Assembly: GCF_003719335.1 (NCBI RefSeq) | Contig: NZ_RIAS01000005.1 | Coordinates: 1 to 64,000 of the forward strand | Reading direction: 5' to 3' | DNA length: 64,000 bases | Source: Paenibacillus amylolyticus | GTDB lineage: Bacteria > Bacillota > Bacilli > Paenibacillales > Paenibacillaceae | In this document: one piece after another, positions 26,470 through 33,840 of the stretch | Layout of the letters: every line of letters begins with the position of its first letter | Position numbering within the stretch: position 1 is the stretch's first letter | Notes under the pieces: model-generated | The model's database searches: none | The model's input: only the letters and a program-made list of their open reading frames with translations | Told to the model about the DNA's origin: nothing | Translations under genes and position numbers: made by a program

Positions 26470-26618
26470 TCTCCCGAACCAGAACTGAATCAAGGAAATG
26501 ATGAAATCATAGCACCCTTGGATTCCTCCCTCCATATACTGATATGGCAGAAATAAGCGGGCATATACCCATACTGACATCATCAGTTGGCACGTACCGC
26601 ACAGGGGAGGAATCCGGG

Positions 26619-27383
26619 GTGCTGCATCATTTTATTTCATTACTGGCGCTTGCTTTTGCAGTGAGTTTAGATGGTTTTGGAGTTGGAATTACATATGGAC
26701 TTCGGAGGACCAAGATTCCGCTCTTATCCATTGGTATTATTTCGCTTTGTTCGGGATTGGTTATCGCGTTATCTATGCAGGTTGGCGTACTTTTATCTCA
26801 TGTTGTGTCGCCAGGTGTAGCTTCCATTGTGGGGGCTGTCATTCTGATTGTGATCGGTGCGTGGTCGCTCGTGCAGCTGATTCTTCGGCGGGGCAAAAAA
26901 CGTGAGGAAACAGAAAGTGCAGTGTCGCAGGAGAGATTGCTTCAGGAAAATGGAACAATGGATTCGGGGCTTTCATCCAGAGGCAAGAATCAATTAATGG
27001 TCCTGGAAGTGCAGCCTTCACCAACGGATGGCTCTGTGGAGCGCATGGTATTCACACTGGAATTACGCAAGCTTGGTGTGGTCATTCAAATTCTGCGCAG
27101 CCCGTCCAAGGCGGACATGGATAACTCAGGGAGTATCTCCGCACAGGAAGCGATGTGGCTTGGAATTGCGCTGTCACTGGACGCCTTTGGTGCAGGTCTG
27201 GGTGCGGCGTTACTTGGATTTCCTACGCTGTGGACAGCACTGGTGATTGCGTTGTTTAGTGGGGCGTTTCTGTCACTTGGCATGAAAGTAGGATTACGGT
27301 TTGCAGCACAGCGCTGGATGCAGAAGCTTTCCATTCTGCCGGCTCTGCTGTTAATGATTATGGGAGTAATAAAGCTGTTATGA
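26619..27383 (+). CDS. ytaF: Sporulation membrane protein YtaF
   Basis: A 254-aa membrane protein of the MntP/YtaF type, with two related halves: LLALAFAVSLDGFGVGITYG near the start and WLGIALSLDAFGAGLGAAL near residue 185. The intervening ~90-residue soluble loop ends in an EF-hand-like sequence, DMDNSGSISAQE (residues 166-177), with ligands at the canonical positions. YtaF is linked with sporulation in B. subtilis, and its relative MntP exports manganese. The GTG at 26619 follows GGGGAGG by eight bases; an ATG at 26544 has no ribosome site. It is followed within 10 bases by coaE. Confidence 0.87.
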   Translation: MLHHFISLLALAFAVSLDGFGVGITYGLRRTKIPLLSIGIISLCSGLVIALSMQVGVLLSHVVSPGVASIVGAVILIVIGAWSLVQLILRRGKKREETESAVSQERLLQENGTMDSGLSSRGKNQLMVLEVQPSPTDGSVERMVFTLELRKLGVVIQILRSPSKADMDNSGSISAQEAMWLGIALSLDAFGAGLGAALLGFPTLWTALVIALFSGAFLSLGMKVGLRFAAQRWMQKLSILPALLLMIMGVIKLL

Positions 27384-27392
27384 GGTGAGACG

Positions 27393-27989
27393 ATGAATAT
27401 AGGCTTAACGGGCGGAATCGCAACAGGCAAAAGCAGTGTTTCCGCCTATCTGGCCAGTAAGGGAGCGCTGCTCATCGATGCAGATGTTATTGCCCGGGAA
27501 GTCATGTTGCCTGGGCATCCCGTTTTGGCCGCCGCTGTTCAGCGGTTTGGACAAGCCATACTGAATGAGGATGGAACGCTGGATCGGAAGAAGTTGGGGA
27601 GTATTGTTTTTCAGCACCCTGAGGAACGTAAAGCGCTTGAGGCCATCACTCATCCCGCCATACGGAAGGAGATGCGTGAGAGAGCGGCTGCATATGAATT
27701 GAACCATCCGGACAAGCTGGTGGTATCGGATATCCCCTTGCTGTACGAGTCGGGTCTGGAGGAAGGTTTTACGGAAGTTATGGTCGTATATGTACCTAGA
27801 GCAGTACAACTGGAACGGCTGATGAGTCGGGATCTGATGACCCGGGCTGACGCCGAAGCGCGCATTGCGGCACAGATGGATATTGAACGCAAAAAAAAGC
27901 GGGCAGATATCGTGATTGATAACAGCGGTTCATGGGCTCAGACGGAGAGGCAGCTTGAATCATTTTTAACGCATAAGGGTTTGTTATGA
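27393..27989 (+). CDS. coaE: Dephospho-CoA kinase
   Basis: CoaE phosphorylates the ribose of dephospho-CoA, the last step of coenzyme A synthesis. The 198-aa protein starts MNIGLTGGIATGKSSVSAYL with the P-loop, and shows DADVIAREV, the ITHPAIRKEM lid helix and SDIPLLYESGLE. The ATG follows TGAGGTGAG. Its stop overlaps the next gene's start as ATGA, indicating translational coupling with the lytic transglycosylase gene. Confidence 0.95.
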   Translation: MNIGLTGGIATGKSSVSAYLASKGALLIDADVIAREVMLPGHPVLAAAVQRFGQAILNEDGTLDRKKLGSIVFQHPEERKALEAITHPAIRKEMRERAAAYELNHPDKLVVSDIPLLYESGLEEGFTEVMVVYVPRAVQLERLMSRDLMTRADAEARIAAQMDIERKKKRADIVIDNSGSWAQTERQLESFLTHKGLL

Positions 27990-28549
27990 AAATACTGCGT
28001 AAAAAACGTGTACTGCTGATCATGTTTGTTTCCTTTGTACTGGTGTTATTTCTAAATACGAACTGGATGGCCTGGTTTTATCCGATTGAATACAAGGAAG
28101 AGATTCGGGCGCAATCCCAGAGTTATGAGGTTGATCCGTTTCTGATCGCTTCAATCATCAAGGTGGAGACCAATTTCAAAACGAGCAAAGAATCCAAGCG
28201 GGGTGCGATAGGGCTGATGCAGCTCATGCCGGATACGGCGAACTGGATTTTGGAACAAGCCAAAATTCCGGATACTTCGCTTGATGAATTAAAGCATGAA
28301 CCTGAGCGAAACATACAGCTGGGCACATGGTACTTACGTAATCTCTCCGATCAGTTTAATGGCAACGAAATTGTGATGATTGCAGCCTATAATGCAGGAC
28401 CGGGGAAGGTCAGCAGCTGGTTGAAAAATGGTGTGTGGGATGGCAAACTTGAAACGGTGAAAAATATTCCTTTTGGTGAGACACGCCACTATGTACAACG
28501 GGTTATTTACTATTATAATCAGTATGTGAAGATCTACGATACGTTCTAG
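27986..28549 (+). CDS. Membrane-anchored lytic transglycosylase
   Basis: A 187-aa protein with a basic N-terminus and one membrane helix (VLLIMFVSFVLVLFLNT), then an SLT goose-lysozyme-like domain. The catalytic Glu is in IIKVETNFKTSKESKRGAIG, followed by LMQLMPDTANWI and the AYNAGPGKVSSWL motif. It would cleave peptidoglycan at the outer face of the membrane, giving anhydromuropeptides. It overlaps the coaE stop by four bases. Its place near sporulation genes fits a spore-related wall role, but that is inference. Confidence 0.9.
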   Translation: MKILRKKRVLLIMFVSFVLVLFLNTNWMAWFYPIEYKEEIRAQSQSYEVDPFLIASIIKVETNFKTSKESKRGAIGLMQLMPDTANWILEQAKIPDTSLDELKHEPERNIQLGTWYLRNLSDQFNGNEIVMIAAYNAGPGKVSSWLKNGVWDGKLETVKNIPFGETRHYVQRVIYYYNQYVKIYDTF

Positions 28550-28575
28550 AGCGATTGCTTGGAAAAAGATAAGGG

Positions 28576-28625
28576 AGAAGCACGGAGCAGACCGGTAGTG
28601 TACCGGCCGCCCCATGCTCCTCTGT
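28576..28625 (-). terminator. Hairpin between lytic transglycosylase and SASP genes
   Basis: GAGCA...TGCTC encloses a perfect CCGGTA-GTG-TACCGG stem. On the minus strand T-rich sequence follows a little way downstream, so it probably ends the SASP transcript. Confidence 0.5.
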
Positions 28626-28648
28626 GTAACGTATTACGATGCAGATAA

Positions 28649-28870
28649 TTATTGGTATTGACCTGCCAATTGCTGTTCTGCAATTGTTACCAGACGCTTC
28701 GTGATGTATCCACCGATCGAACCGTTCTCGTAAGAAGTCATGTTACCTTGGTACCCATCTTGCGGGATGCTGATTCCGAGTTCTTGAGCTACTTCGTATT
28801 TCATTTGCTCCAGGGCTGCGGAAGCTTTAGTTACGACCAAGTTGTTGGAGTTACCGTTGCTTTGTGCCAT
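28649..28870 (-). CDS. Alpha/beta-type small acid-soluble spore protein
   Basis: A 73-aa protein of the SspA/SspB family, which coats DNA in dormant spores and protects it from UV and heat. The family signature is clear: KYEVAQELGIS around the germination-protease cleavage region, then GYITKRLVTIAEQQLA. The Asn/Gln-rich N-terminus (AQSNGNSNNLVV) is typical. The start codon follows GAGGAGGTG. A candidate forespore (sigma-G) promoter lies upstream. It is monocistronic on the minus strand and firmly marks the organism as a spore former. Confidence 0.96.
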   Translation of the reverse strand: MAQSNGNSNNLVVTKASAALEQMKYEVAQELGISIPQDGYQGNMTSYENGSIGGYITKRLVTIAEQQLAGQYQ

Positions 28871-28901
28871 TGCTGTTCACCTCCTCGCGGGTTGGTAAAA
28901 G

Positions 28902-28931
28902 TATTATGTGTCGCCGATGCGATTTTCATAA
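28902..28931 (-). promoter_or_regulatory. Candidate sigma-G promoter for the SASP gene
   Basis: Read on the minus strand, TTATG is followed after 18 bases by CATAATA. This matches four of five bases of the sigma-G -35 (GHATR) and the CATNNTA -10 with the usual spacing, about 30-60 bases upstream of the SASP start. Confidence 0.5.
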
Positions 28932-28985
28932 CAAAATATGCTCAGGGAATATGTGGTAAAAAGTAAAAGTGGGAAGTGATCTAAG

Positions 28986-29453
28986 TTGAAATGTCCTTAT
29001 TGTGGTTATCTGGGTACCAAAGTGCTGGATTCCAGACCAGCGAATGAATCCAAATCCATCCGTCGCCGACGCGAATGCGAGCAGTGCGCGAGAAGATTCA
29101 CAACCTTTGAAATGATTGAAGAAACACCTTTGATTGTCATTAAGAAGGATGGCAGTCGGGAAGAATTCAGCCGTGACAAAATTCTGCGTGGATTGATCCG
29201 TGCGTGTGAGAAGCGTCCTGTCTCTGTAGAAACGCTGGAGATGATGGTATCTGAAGTGGAGAAGTCACTGCGTAACACAGCCGAAGCTGAAGTGGAAAGC
29301 CGCCAGATCGGCGAGCTTTTAATGGAACAGTTGTTTCCGGTGGATGAAGTGGCGTACGTGCGATTTGCTTCTGTGTACCGCCAGTTCAAAGACATCAACA
29401 TGTTCATGAAAGAACTGAAATCGCTGCTGTCCAAAGAAGATCTGGAGGACTAA
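28986..29453 (+). CDS. nrdR: Transcriptional repressor NrdR
   Basis: NrdR represses ribonucleotide reductase genes in response to dNTP pools. The 155-aa protein has the N-terminal zinc ribbon (MKCPYCG, then [12 protein letters not shown]) and an ATP-cone domain starting [20 protein letters not shown]. The start is a TTG at 28986, giving the exact family N-terminus; no upstream ATG fits. The weak upstream GGGAAGTGAT probably serves as the ribosome site. It lies at the end of the conserved core block. Confidence 0.95.
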   Translation: MKCPYCGYLGTKVLDSRPANESKSIRRRRECEQCARRFTTFEMIEETPLIVIKKDGSREEFSRDKILRGLIRACEKRPVSVETLEMMVSEVEKSLRNTAEAEVESRQIGELLMEQLFPVDEVAYVRFASVYRQFKDINMFMKELKSLLSKEDLED

Positions 29454-29736
29454 ATGTAGTGGGAAAAGGAGAAGAGCAATCCGGAGCCGCATCTGGTATG
29501 TGCCGTATGTGCCCGTAACATGAATGTTCTTCTCCATAAGATTTTCGGTGCACGAAAACCCCTAACGAAAAACCAAATCTAAGTATTTGAAAAAACTACG
29601 CCTAAAGCAAGTTTTTTTCTAAATGGAACTCTACGTAGAGGGAGTAGGCAGTAGAACAGTCTCAATATTGGGGAATAAAAAACATTACATATTTAAATAA
29701 ACAAAAGACCCTACATAAAATAGGGTCTTAAAACTA
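29454..29736. other. nrdR-tRNA intergenic region
   Basis: GGAGAAGAGCA at 29469 pairs, with one mismatch, with TGTTCTTCTCC at 29524, enclosing a GTATGTGCCGTATGTGCC direct repeat. There is no T run, so this is not a standard terminator. No gene is seen. Confidence 0.4.
29705..29730 (-). terminator. Terminator downstream of tRNA-Ala
   Basis: AAGACCCTA pairs perfectly with TAGGGTCTT. On the minus strand the stem is followed by a T-rich tail, directly after the tRNA. Confidence 0.88.
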
Positions 29737-29808
29737 TGGAGCGTAGGGGGGTCGAACCCCTGACCTCTTCGCTGCCAGCGAAGCGTTCTCCCACTGAACT
29801 AACGCCCC
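29737..29808 (-). tRNA. tRNA-Ala(GGC)
   Basis: On the minus strand the sequence folds as a complete cloverleaf. GGGGCGT pairs with ACGCTCC in the acceptor stem, GTTC with GAAC in the D stem, CTTCG with CGAAG in the anticodon stem around CTGGCAG, and the T arm contains GGTTCGACC. The loop gives anticodon GGC, reading GCC (Ala). The CCA end is not encoded. It marks the border between the conserved core and the accessory region to the right. Confidence 0.95.
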
Positions 29809-30143
29809 AAGACGAATACAAAAATTAATATATCACTTAAATATTAAGCAGTCAATGTTTGTTTTATCTTTCGTAGCACTGTTATATTTGCGAATGAAGC
29901 TGTTCGCCTACCGAAAGAGGATCTCCTATCTTGCTGTGTTCAATTATGCTAATATATGTGTAACTCATGGTAAGTTTTCCCTGTGTCAATGTAGTGTAGG
30001 GATCTTCATAAAATACAATCTCTCATTTACATAGAATTCTTAAAGCTACCTTTTTATCAACATAGATGTATTACAACAACAACTAATATATTAAACATGT
30101 AAATAAGCTAATGAGAATCTCCTTCTGAAAGGTTGATGTTATT
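29809..30143. other. A+T-rich stretch before the BtrH-like gene
   Basis: About 335 bases, clearly A+T-rich, with no gene, recognisable repeat or attachment site. It lies on the 5' side of the tRNA, not the 3' side where integrases usually act. Confidence 0.45.
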
Positions 30144-31187
30144 TTGATTAGTCCTTATAACGAGTTATGGATGGATTGTGTAACTAATAATCTTATAGCT
30201 ATGCTAGCTAGCCAAAATGAAGCATTCCTTAAATTCCCCTGCTATATGGACACGATTTACCTAAGAAAAGTTTTTAATCAATCTTATAGTTCAGAGGGAA
30301 TTCAAGAGGACTTGATGTCCAATGGTGCATACTTCCCTAAAATACAGTATTCTCTAGAGTTGCTTAATAATTATATTGATCATGAATTCGAAGAGATTAA
30401 TCAGGATTGCCAAAGCATCCATAATATTATCAAAAGTAAAATCGATGATGGTTATTGTCTTTTTATTCTTGTGGATCGTTTTTTTTATCCTTCAGGTCTG
30501 GATGCGAATACTTCTCACATGATACATCCAACGTTTATTTATGGCTATAATAATGATAACCAAAGTTATATGGCGTTAGAGGATTGCGTAATGATGGGGA
30601 AAATGGATTATTACAGCATTCCTTATAGTTCTATTGAGAAATCGAGTCAATACATTACAAGTTTAGGTAGAGCAATAAGTTTAAATTTTTGCAAAACTAA
30701 TGAGTCTTCAAAAGAATTTAATGGTGAAATTCCGATATTACAGGTGATTAACTCGCTGGAGAAAATGCTACAAGGAGGACAAATATATAATAAAGAATAT
30801 GATTTGTACTATCATTGCGGACTAGATTCATTATCTACTTTTTCCAATGAAATTAGTACTTTCTTTTATAAATTGACAGATAAAAATACATTCAGAACAA
30901 GGGCATTGTCTTTCTGTCAATATCATAAGCGAAATCAAGACGTAGTTACTCTTATTTCGAAATATTATGATATTAATATGGGAGAGATTAAGCTATATTA
31001 TGAACAACTTTACAAAAAATGGTTTGTTTTTAAAAATAAAAGTAATTATATTTTGGAAAAGCGGATGTTTAGCGGAATTCATATAAGTAAGGACGATCTT
31101 GCATGGTTGAATTTTAACTTAAATGAAATAATAGATTTAGAAAGAAGAACAATGGAAAGAATGTGGTTTCTGTGCAGAGAATATTAA
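30144..31187 (+). CDS. Orphan BtrH N-terminal-like protein
   Basis: A 347-aa protein from an unusually A+T-rich gene. Its layout (an N-terminal NELWMDCVTNNLIAMLA stretch with a Cys-x-x-Asn pattern, FILVDRFFYPSG about residue 110-120, then SHMIHPTFIYGYNNDN with a His) resembles the papain-like BtrH_N family. BtrH-type proteins act in aminoglycoside or peptide biosynthesis as acyltransferases or proteases. The second half is helical and unrecognised. No biosynthetic genes flank it. The start is a TTG at 30144 behind GAAAGG. Base composition suggests recent transfer. The family call is tentative; an unknown lineage-specific protein is the alternative. Confidence 0.5.
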   Translation: MISPYNELWMDCVTNNLIAMLASQNEAFLKFPCYMDTIYLRKVFNQSYSSEGIQEDLMSNGAYFPKIQYSLELLNNYIDHEFEEINQDCQSIHNIIKSKIDDGYCLFILVDRFFYPSGLDANTSHMIHPTFIYGYNNDNQSYMALEDCVMMGKMDYYSIPYSSIEKSSQYITSLGRAISLNFCKTNESSKEFNGEIPILQVINSLEKMLQGGQIYNKEYDLYYHCGLDSLSTFSNEISTFFYKLTDKNTFRTRALSFCQYHKRNQDVVTLISKYYDINMGEIKLYYEQLYKKWFVFKNKSNYILEKRMFSGIHISKDDLAWLNFNLNEIIDLERRTMERMWFLCREY

Positions 31188-31454
31188 ATTGGAAATATTC
31201 TGAATATTTGAAACTGGAAGAATGAAGGAACTATCCCTGTAAACAGGTCTCTATAATTGTAAGTCAATTGGGAAATATGAATGGAAACAGAGGCATTTAA
31301 CAAGCATTACATGATAGCTTGTGAAGATGATCACGCGTAAAGCGTAGAGTGAAATCCACTGCTGGAATATATTCATAGTTCGTATATCTGTAATGCTTGT
31401 GAATAGAACCCACTCACTTTTATCAAGAGCCCATTTGGTATTATAAAAAGACCC

Positions 31455-31911
31455 TAGGCTACAAACTGGCGTCGGTATTCCACCGGCGTCAGTTTGTTTA
31501 GTTTTCGCTGTGGGCGTTTTCGGATTTTCTACACTGTACCAAAGAAATAATTTTACGTTTGGCATGGGCATAAAGCCCGCTTCGAGACACATGAAACACA
31601 TGACAGAGCTTCTGGATGTCACTGTTCCCCACTATCTTTTCCATGATTTCAAATTGCTCTTGATCGATGTATTCTGTTCGGCGACCTCGTTGATCGATCA
31701 GTCCAAACTCACCTAGTTCCCGATATTTTCGCATCCATCGCTTCATTCGTCCAAATCTGCATTTTTTGTTGAAACAATTGTCTCTGTTCAAATTAAGATG
31801 GGCCTGAGAAGTAGTGGTCCTCTGATAGCGTTTCTCTTGTGGGGTCAAGTGGGCTAGAGTAGCTAGGTCACAGATGAAAAATTTGTTTCTCTGTGTAACG
31901 AATATAGGCAA
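31455..31911 (-). pseudogene. IS3-family transposase remnant
   Basis: Read on the minus strand, residues include the orfA-type helix MKRWMRKYRELGEFGLID, then an orfB start-like IQKLCHVFHVSRSGLYAHA, followed directly by sequence corresponding to the very end of orfB. The typical last residues KLTPVEYRRQFVA and stop are present but in a different frame from the upstream part. The element has therefore lost its catalytic DDE core by an internal deletion and carries a frameshift. No clear terminal inverted repeats were located, so the exact limits are uncertain. Confidence 0.65.
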
Positions 31912-31960
31912 TTGACGTATGTGAAATTCCTAATATGATGATATGGGGGAGGGTTATGTT

Positions 31961-32923
31961 ATGCCGAAAAATGATAATATGTTAGCCATTCTATGGATGT
32001 TGAATTCGGGAGAGAAATGGACTGCAAAACAAATATCCGAAAAGTTAGAAGTAAATATAAGAACAGTTTATCGGTACATTGATGCACTATGTTCTAGTGG
32101 AGTTCCTATCATAGCCGACCCAGGTCATCATGGTGGCTATAGCCTGTTGCATCATTTTATCAGAGCGCCTCTGCTATTTGATATGGAAGAAAAAAAGACA
32201 CTCCTTCATGCTGCTGTTTTTGCAAAAGAAGCTGGATACCCATTGAGTGATTCATTAGAGAATGCGACGTCCAAGTTGAAAATGTATTCGAATGAGCAAC
32301 AGGAGAGCACACTAAATCATCAATTAACTGGATTTGAAGTGATAAACCGGATGATCAGCCCTTCGAATCAGCTTATATTAGCGGAATTGGAGCATGCTGT
32401 AGAACAGGAAATCTCTGTAGAGATGGACTACCGTACAAACCATGAAGAAAAGCCAAAGAACAGGATAATAGACCCTTATGGAATAGTATACTGGAACAAT
32501 AAATGGTATACGGTTGCATTTTGCCACCTAAGGAATGAAATACGAAGTTTTCGAGTAGATCGGATTTTACTAATCAAGCGTACTCAACTCATTTTTAAGC
32601 GTCCTGAAGCTTTTTCTAGCCGTGAATTTTTTATGAAAAACCTGTTACCTGATCTTATGGGGAAGAAAGGATTAATTTCATTAATAATCGAAGGTAGGCC
32701 AGAGGCGTTAGACGAATTAAGCATGCATTGGTTTTTCGGCCATCATCTGAAAGAGCGAACATCTAATCAAGCCATCTTTTTATTTGAGGAAAAATCCATT
32801 CATAGCTCTGTCCCTTATTTTCTCCTATCCTATGGTAAATCCATTCGAATAATTGAACCCCAGAGTGTGAAAGACAGACTTGTTGCTATTGCAACAGAGT
32901 TAATGGAATATTATCAACATTAG
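31961..32923 (+). CDS. WYL-domain transcriptional regulator (YobV/DeoR-like)
   Basis: A 320-aa regulator. The N-terminal winged helix is seen as LAILWMLNSGEKWTAKQISE followed by LEVNIRTVYRYIDALCSSGV and the wing GGYSL. The WYL domain occupies roughly residues 130-230, with the IDPYGIVYWNNKWYTVAFC strand pair and the FRVDRI segment; a C-terminal WCX region follows. WYL domains bind ligands that are mostly unknown. The ATG at 31961 follows GGGGGAGGG. The DJ-1/PfpI gene 107 bases downstream is the likely target, although a terminator separates the two. Confidence 0.85.
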   Translation: MPKNDNMLAILWMLNSGEKWTAKQISEKLEVNIRTVYRYIDALCSSGVPIIADPGHHGGYSLLHHFIRAPLLFDMEEKKTLLHAAVFAKEAGYPLSDSLENATSKLKMYSNEQQESTLNHQLTGFEVINRMISPSNQLILAELEHAVEQEISVEMDYRTNHEEKPKNRIIDPYGIVYWNNKWYTVAFCHLRNEIRSFRVDRILLIKRTQLIFKRPEAFSSREFFMKNLLPDLMGKKGLISLIIEGRPEALDELSMHWFFGHHLKERTSNQAIFLFEEKSIHSSVPYFLLSYGKSIRIIEPQSVKDRLVAIATELMEYYQH

Positions 32924-32924
32924 T

Positions 32925-32960
32925 AGCTTCACTGACAGCGGATGTCAGTGAAGCTATTTT
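32925..32960 (+). terminator. Terminator after the WYL regulator gene
   Basis: AGCTTCACTGACA pairs perfectly with TGTCAGTGAAGCT across a five-base loop, followed by ATTTTA, right at the stop codon. Confidence 0.88.
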
Positions 32961-33029
32961 ATAATGAGATAGTCAGTGATTATCGATGGATTGTAGTCCT
33001 TGATAGATAAAAAAAGGGAGAAATTCTAA

Positions 33030-33656
33030 ATGAAAAACAAAGTATATCTTTATGTTTTTGACAGCATGTCCGATTGGGAAATAGGTTATTTAACAGCCGA
33101 GCTGAATTCAGGAAGATACTTTAGAAAGGGGCTGGCTCCAGCACAAATAGTCACCGTCGGGATCGAAAAGTCTCCAGTAACTACAATGGGCGGATTGAAA
33201 ATAACACCTGATATTAAAGTGGATGAGTGCAATATTAAAAGCATAGATGCACTCATTTTACCTGGTGGGAATACCTGGACTGAGGCTATTCACAAGCCCA
33301 TATTAAAAATTGCCGAGATGTGTCTACGGGAAAGGATCATGGTTGGAGCCATTTGCGGTGCTTCCATCGGACTTGCTCAAGCAGGGTTGTTAGATTCACG
33401 TTTTCATACAAGCAATGATCTGGCTTACCTTAAAATGATTTGTCCGTCTTATACGGGCGAAGAATATTACAAATTGGATGCTGCTGTTACGGATGGAAAA
33501 CTGATAACTGCTTCCGGAGTAGCTCCACTTGAATTTTCTGTTCATTTTTTAAGAGAGCTAGATGTATTTTCTCCAGAAACATTAGACGCATGGTATCATC
33601 TTAATAAAACTCATGAACCTCAATATTTCTACGAATTGATGAGTTCAATTCAGTGA
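33030..33656 (+). CDS. DJ-1/PfpI family protein
   Basis: A 208-aa class I glutamine amidotransferase-like protein. The nucleophile elbow AICGASIGLAQAGLLD carries the conserved Cys, and the early strand YLYVFDSMSDWEIGYLTAEL has the acidic residue that tunes it. The LPGGNTW turn fits the family. Members include YdeA/YoaZ-like stress proteins, glyoxalases and isonitrile-related enzymes; the reaction here is unknown. The ATG follows AAAGGGAGA. It is a single gene downstream of a WYL regulator, which suggests induction by an unknown ligand. Confidence 0.85.
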   Translation: MKNKVYLYVFDSMSDWEIGYLTAELNSGRYFRKGLAPAQIVTVGIEKSPVTTMGGLKITPDIKVDECNIKSIDALILPGGNTWTEAIHKPILKIAEMCLRERIMVGAICGASIGLAQAGLLDSRFHTSNDLAYLKMICPSYTGEEYYKLDAAVTDGKLITASGVAPLEFSVHFLRELDVFSPETLDAWYHLNKTHEPQYFYELMSSIQ

Positions 33657-33676
33657 CAGCTCTATTCAAAGAGAAA

Positions 33677-33706
33677 CACCATCACTTAAATGTGATGGCG
33701 TTTTTT
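33677..33706 (+). terminator. Terminator after the DJ-1/PfpI gene
   Basis: ACCATCAC pairs with GTGATGG(C), followed by GTTTTTT. It lies between convergent genes. Confidence 0.8.
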
Positions 33707-33840
33707 GATGGATTGCTTCGTAGGTCAGTCTACTTACGGGGAGTGAACGTAAGGATGTTTTCTAAACTGGTCTTTACCAAGGGTAGAGCTTTAGGTTGTA
33801 TTGTTTAGCCGGAAGGTAGCGCATCATTCTGTACACGCTT

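Noticed and set aside
29737..33700. Genomic island inserted in tRNA-Ala
   Set aside because: The accessory genes lie on the 5' side of the tRNA, no integrase is present and no duplicated tRNA 3' end was found.
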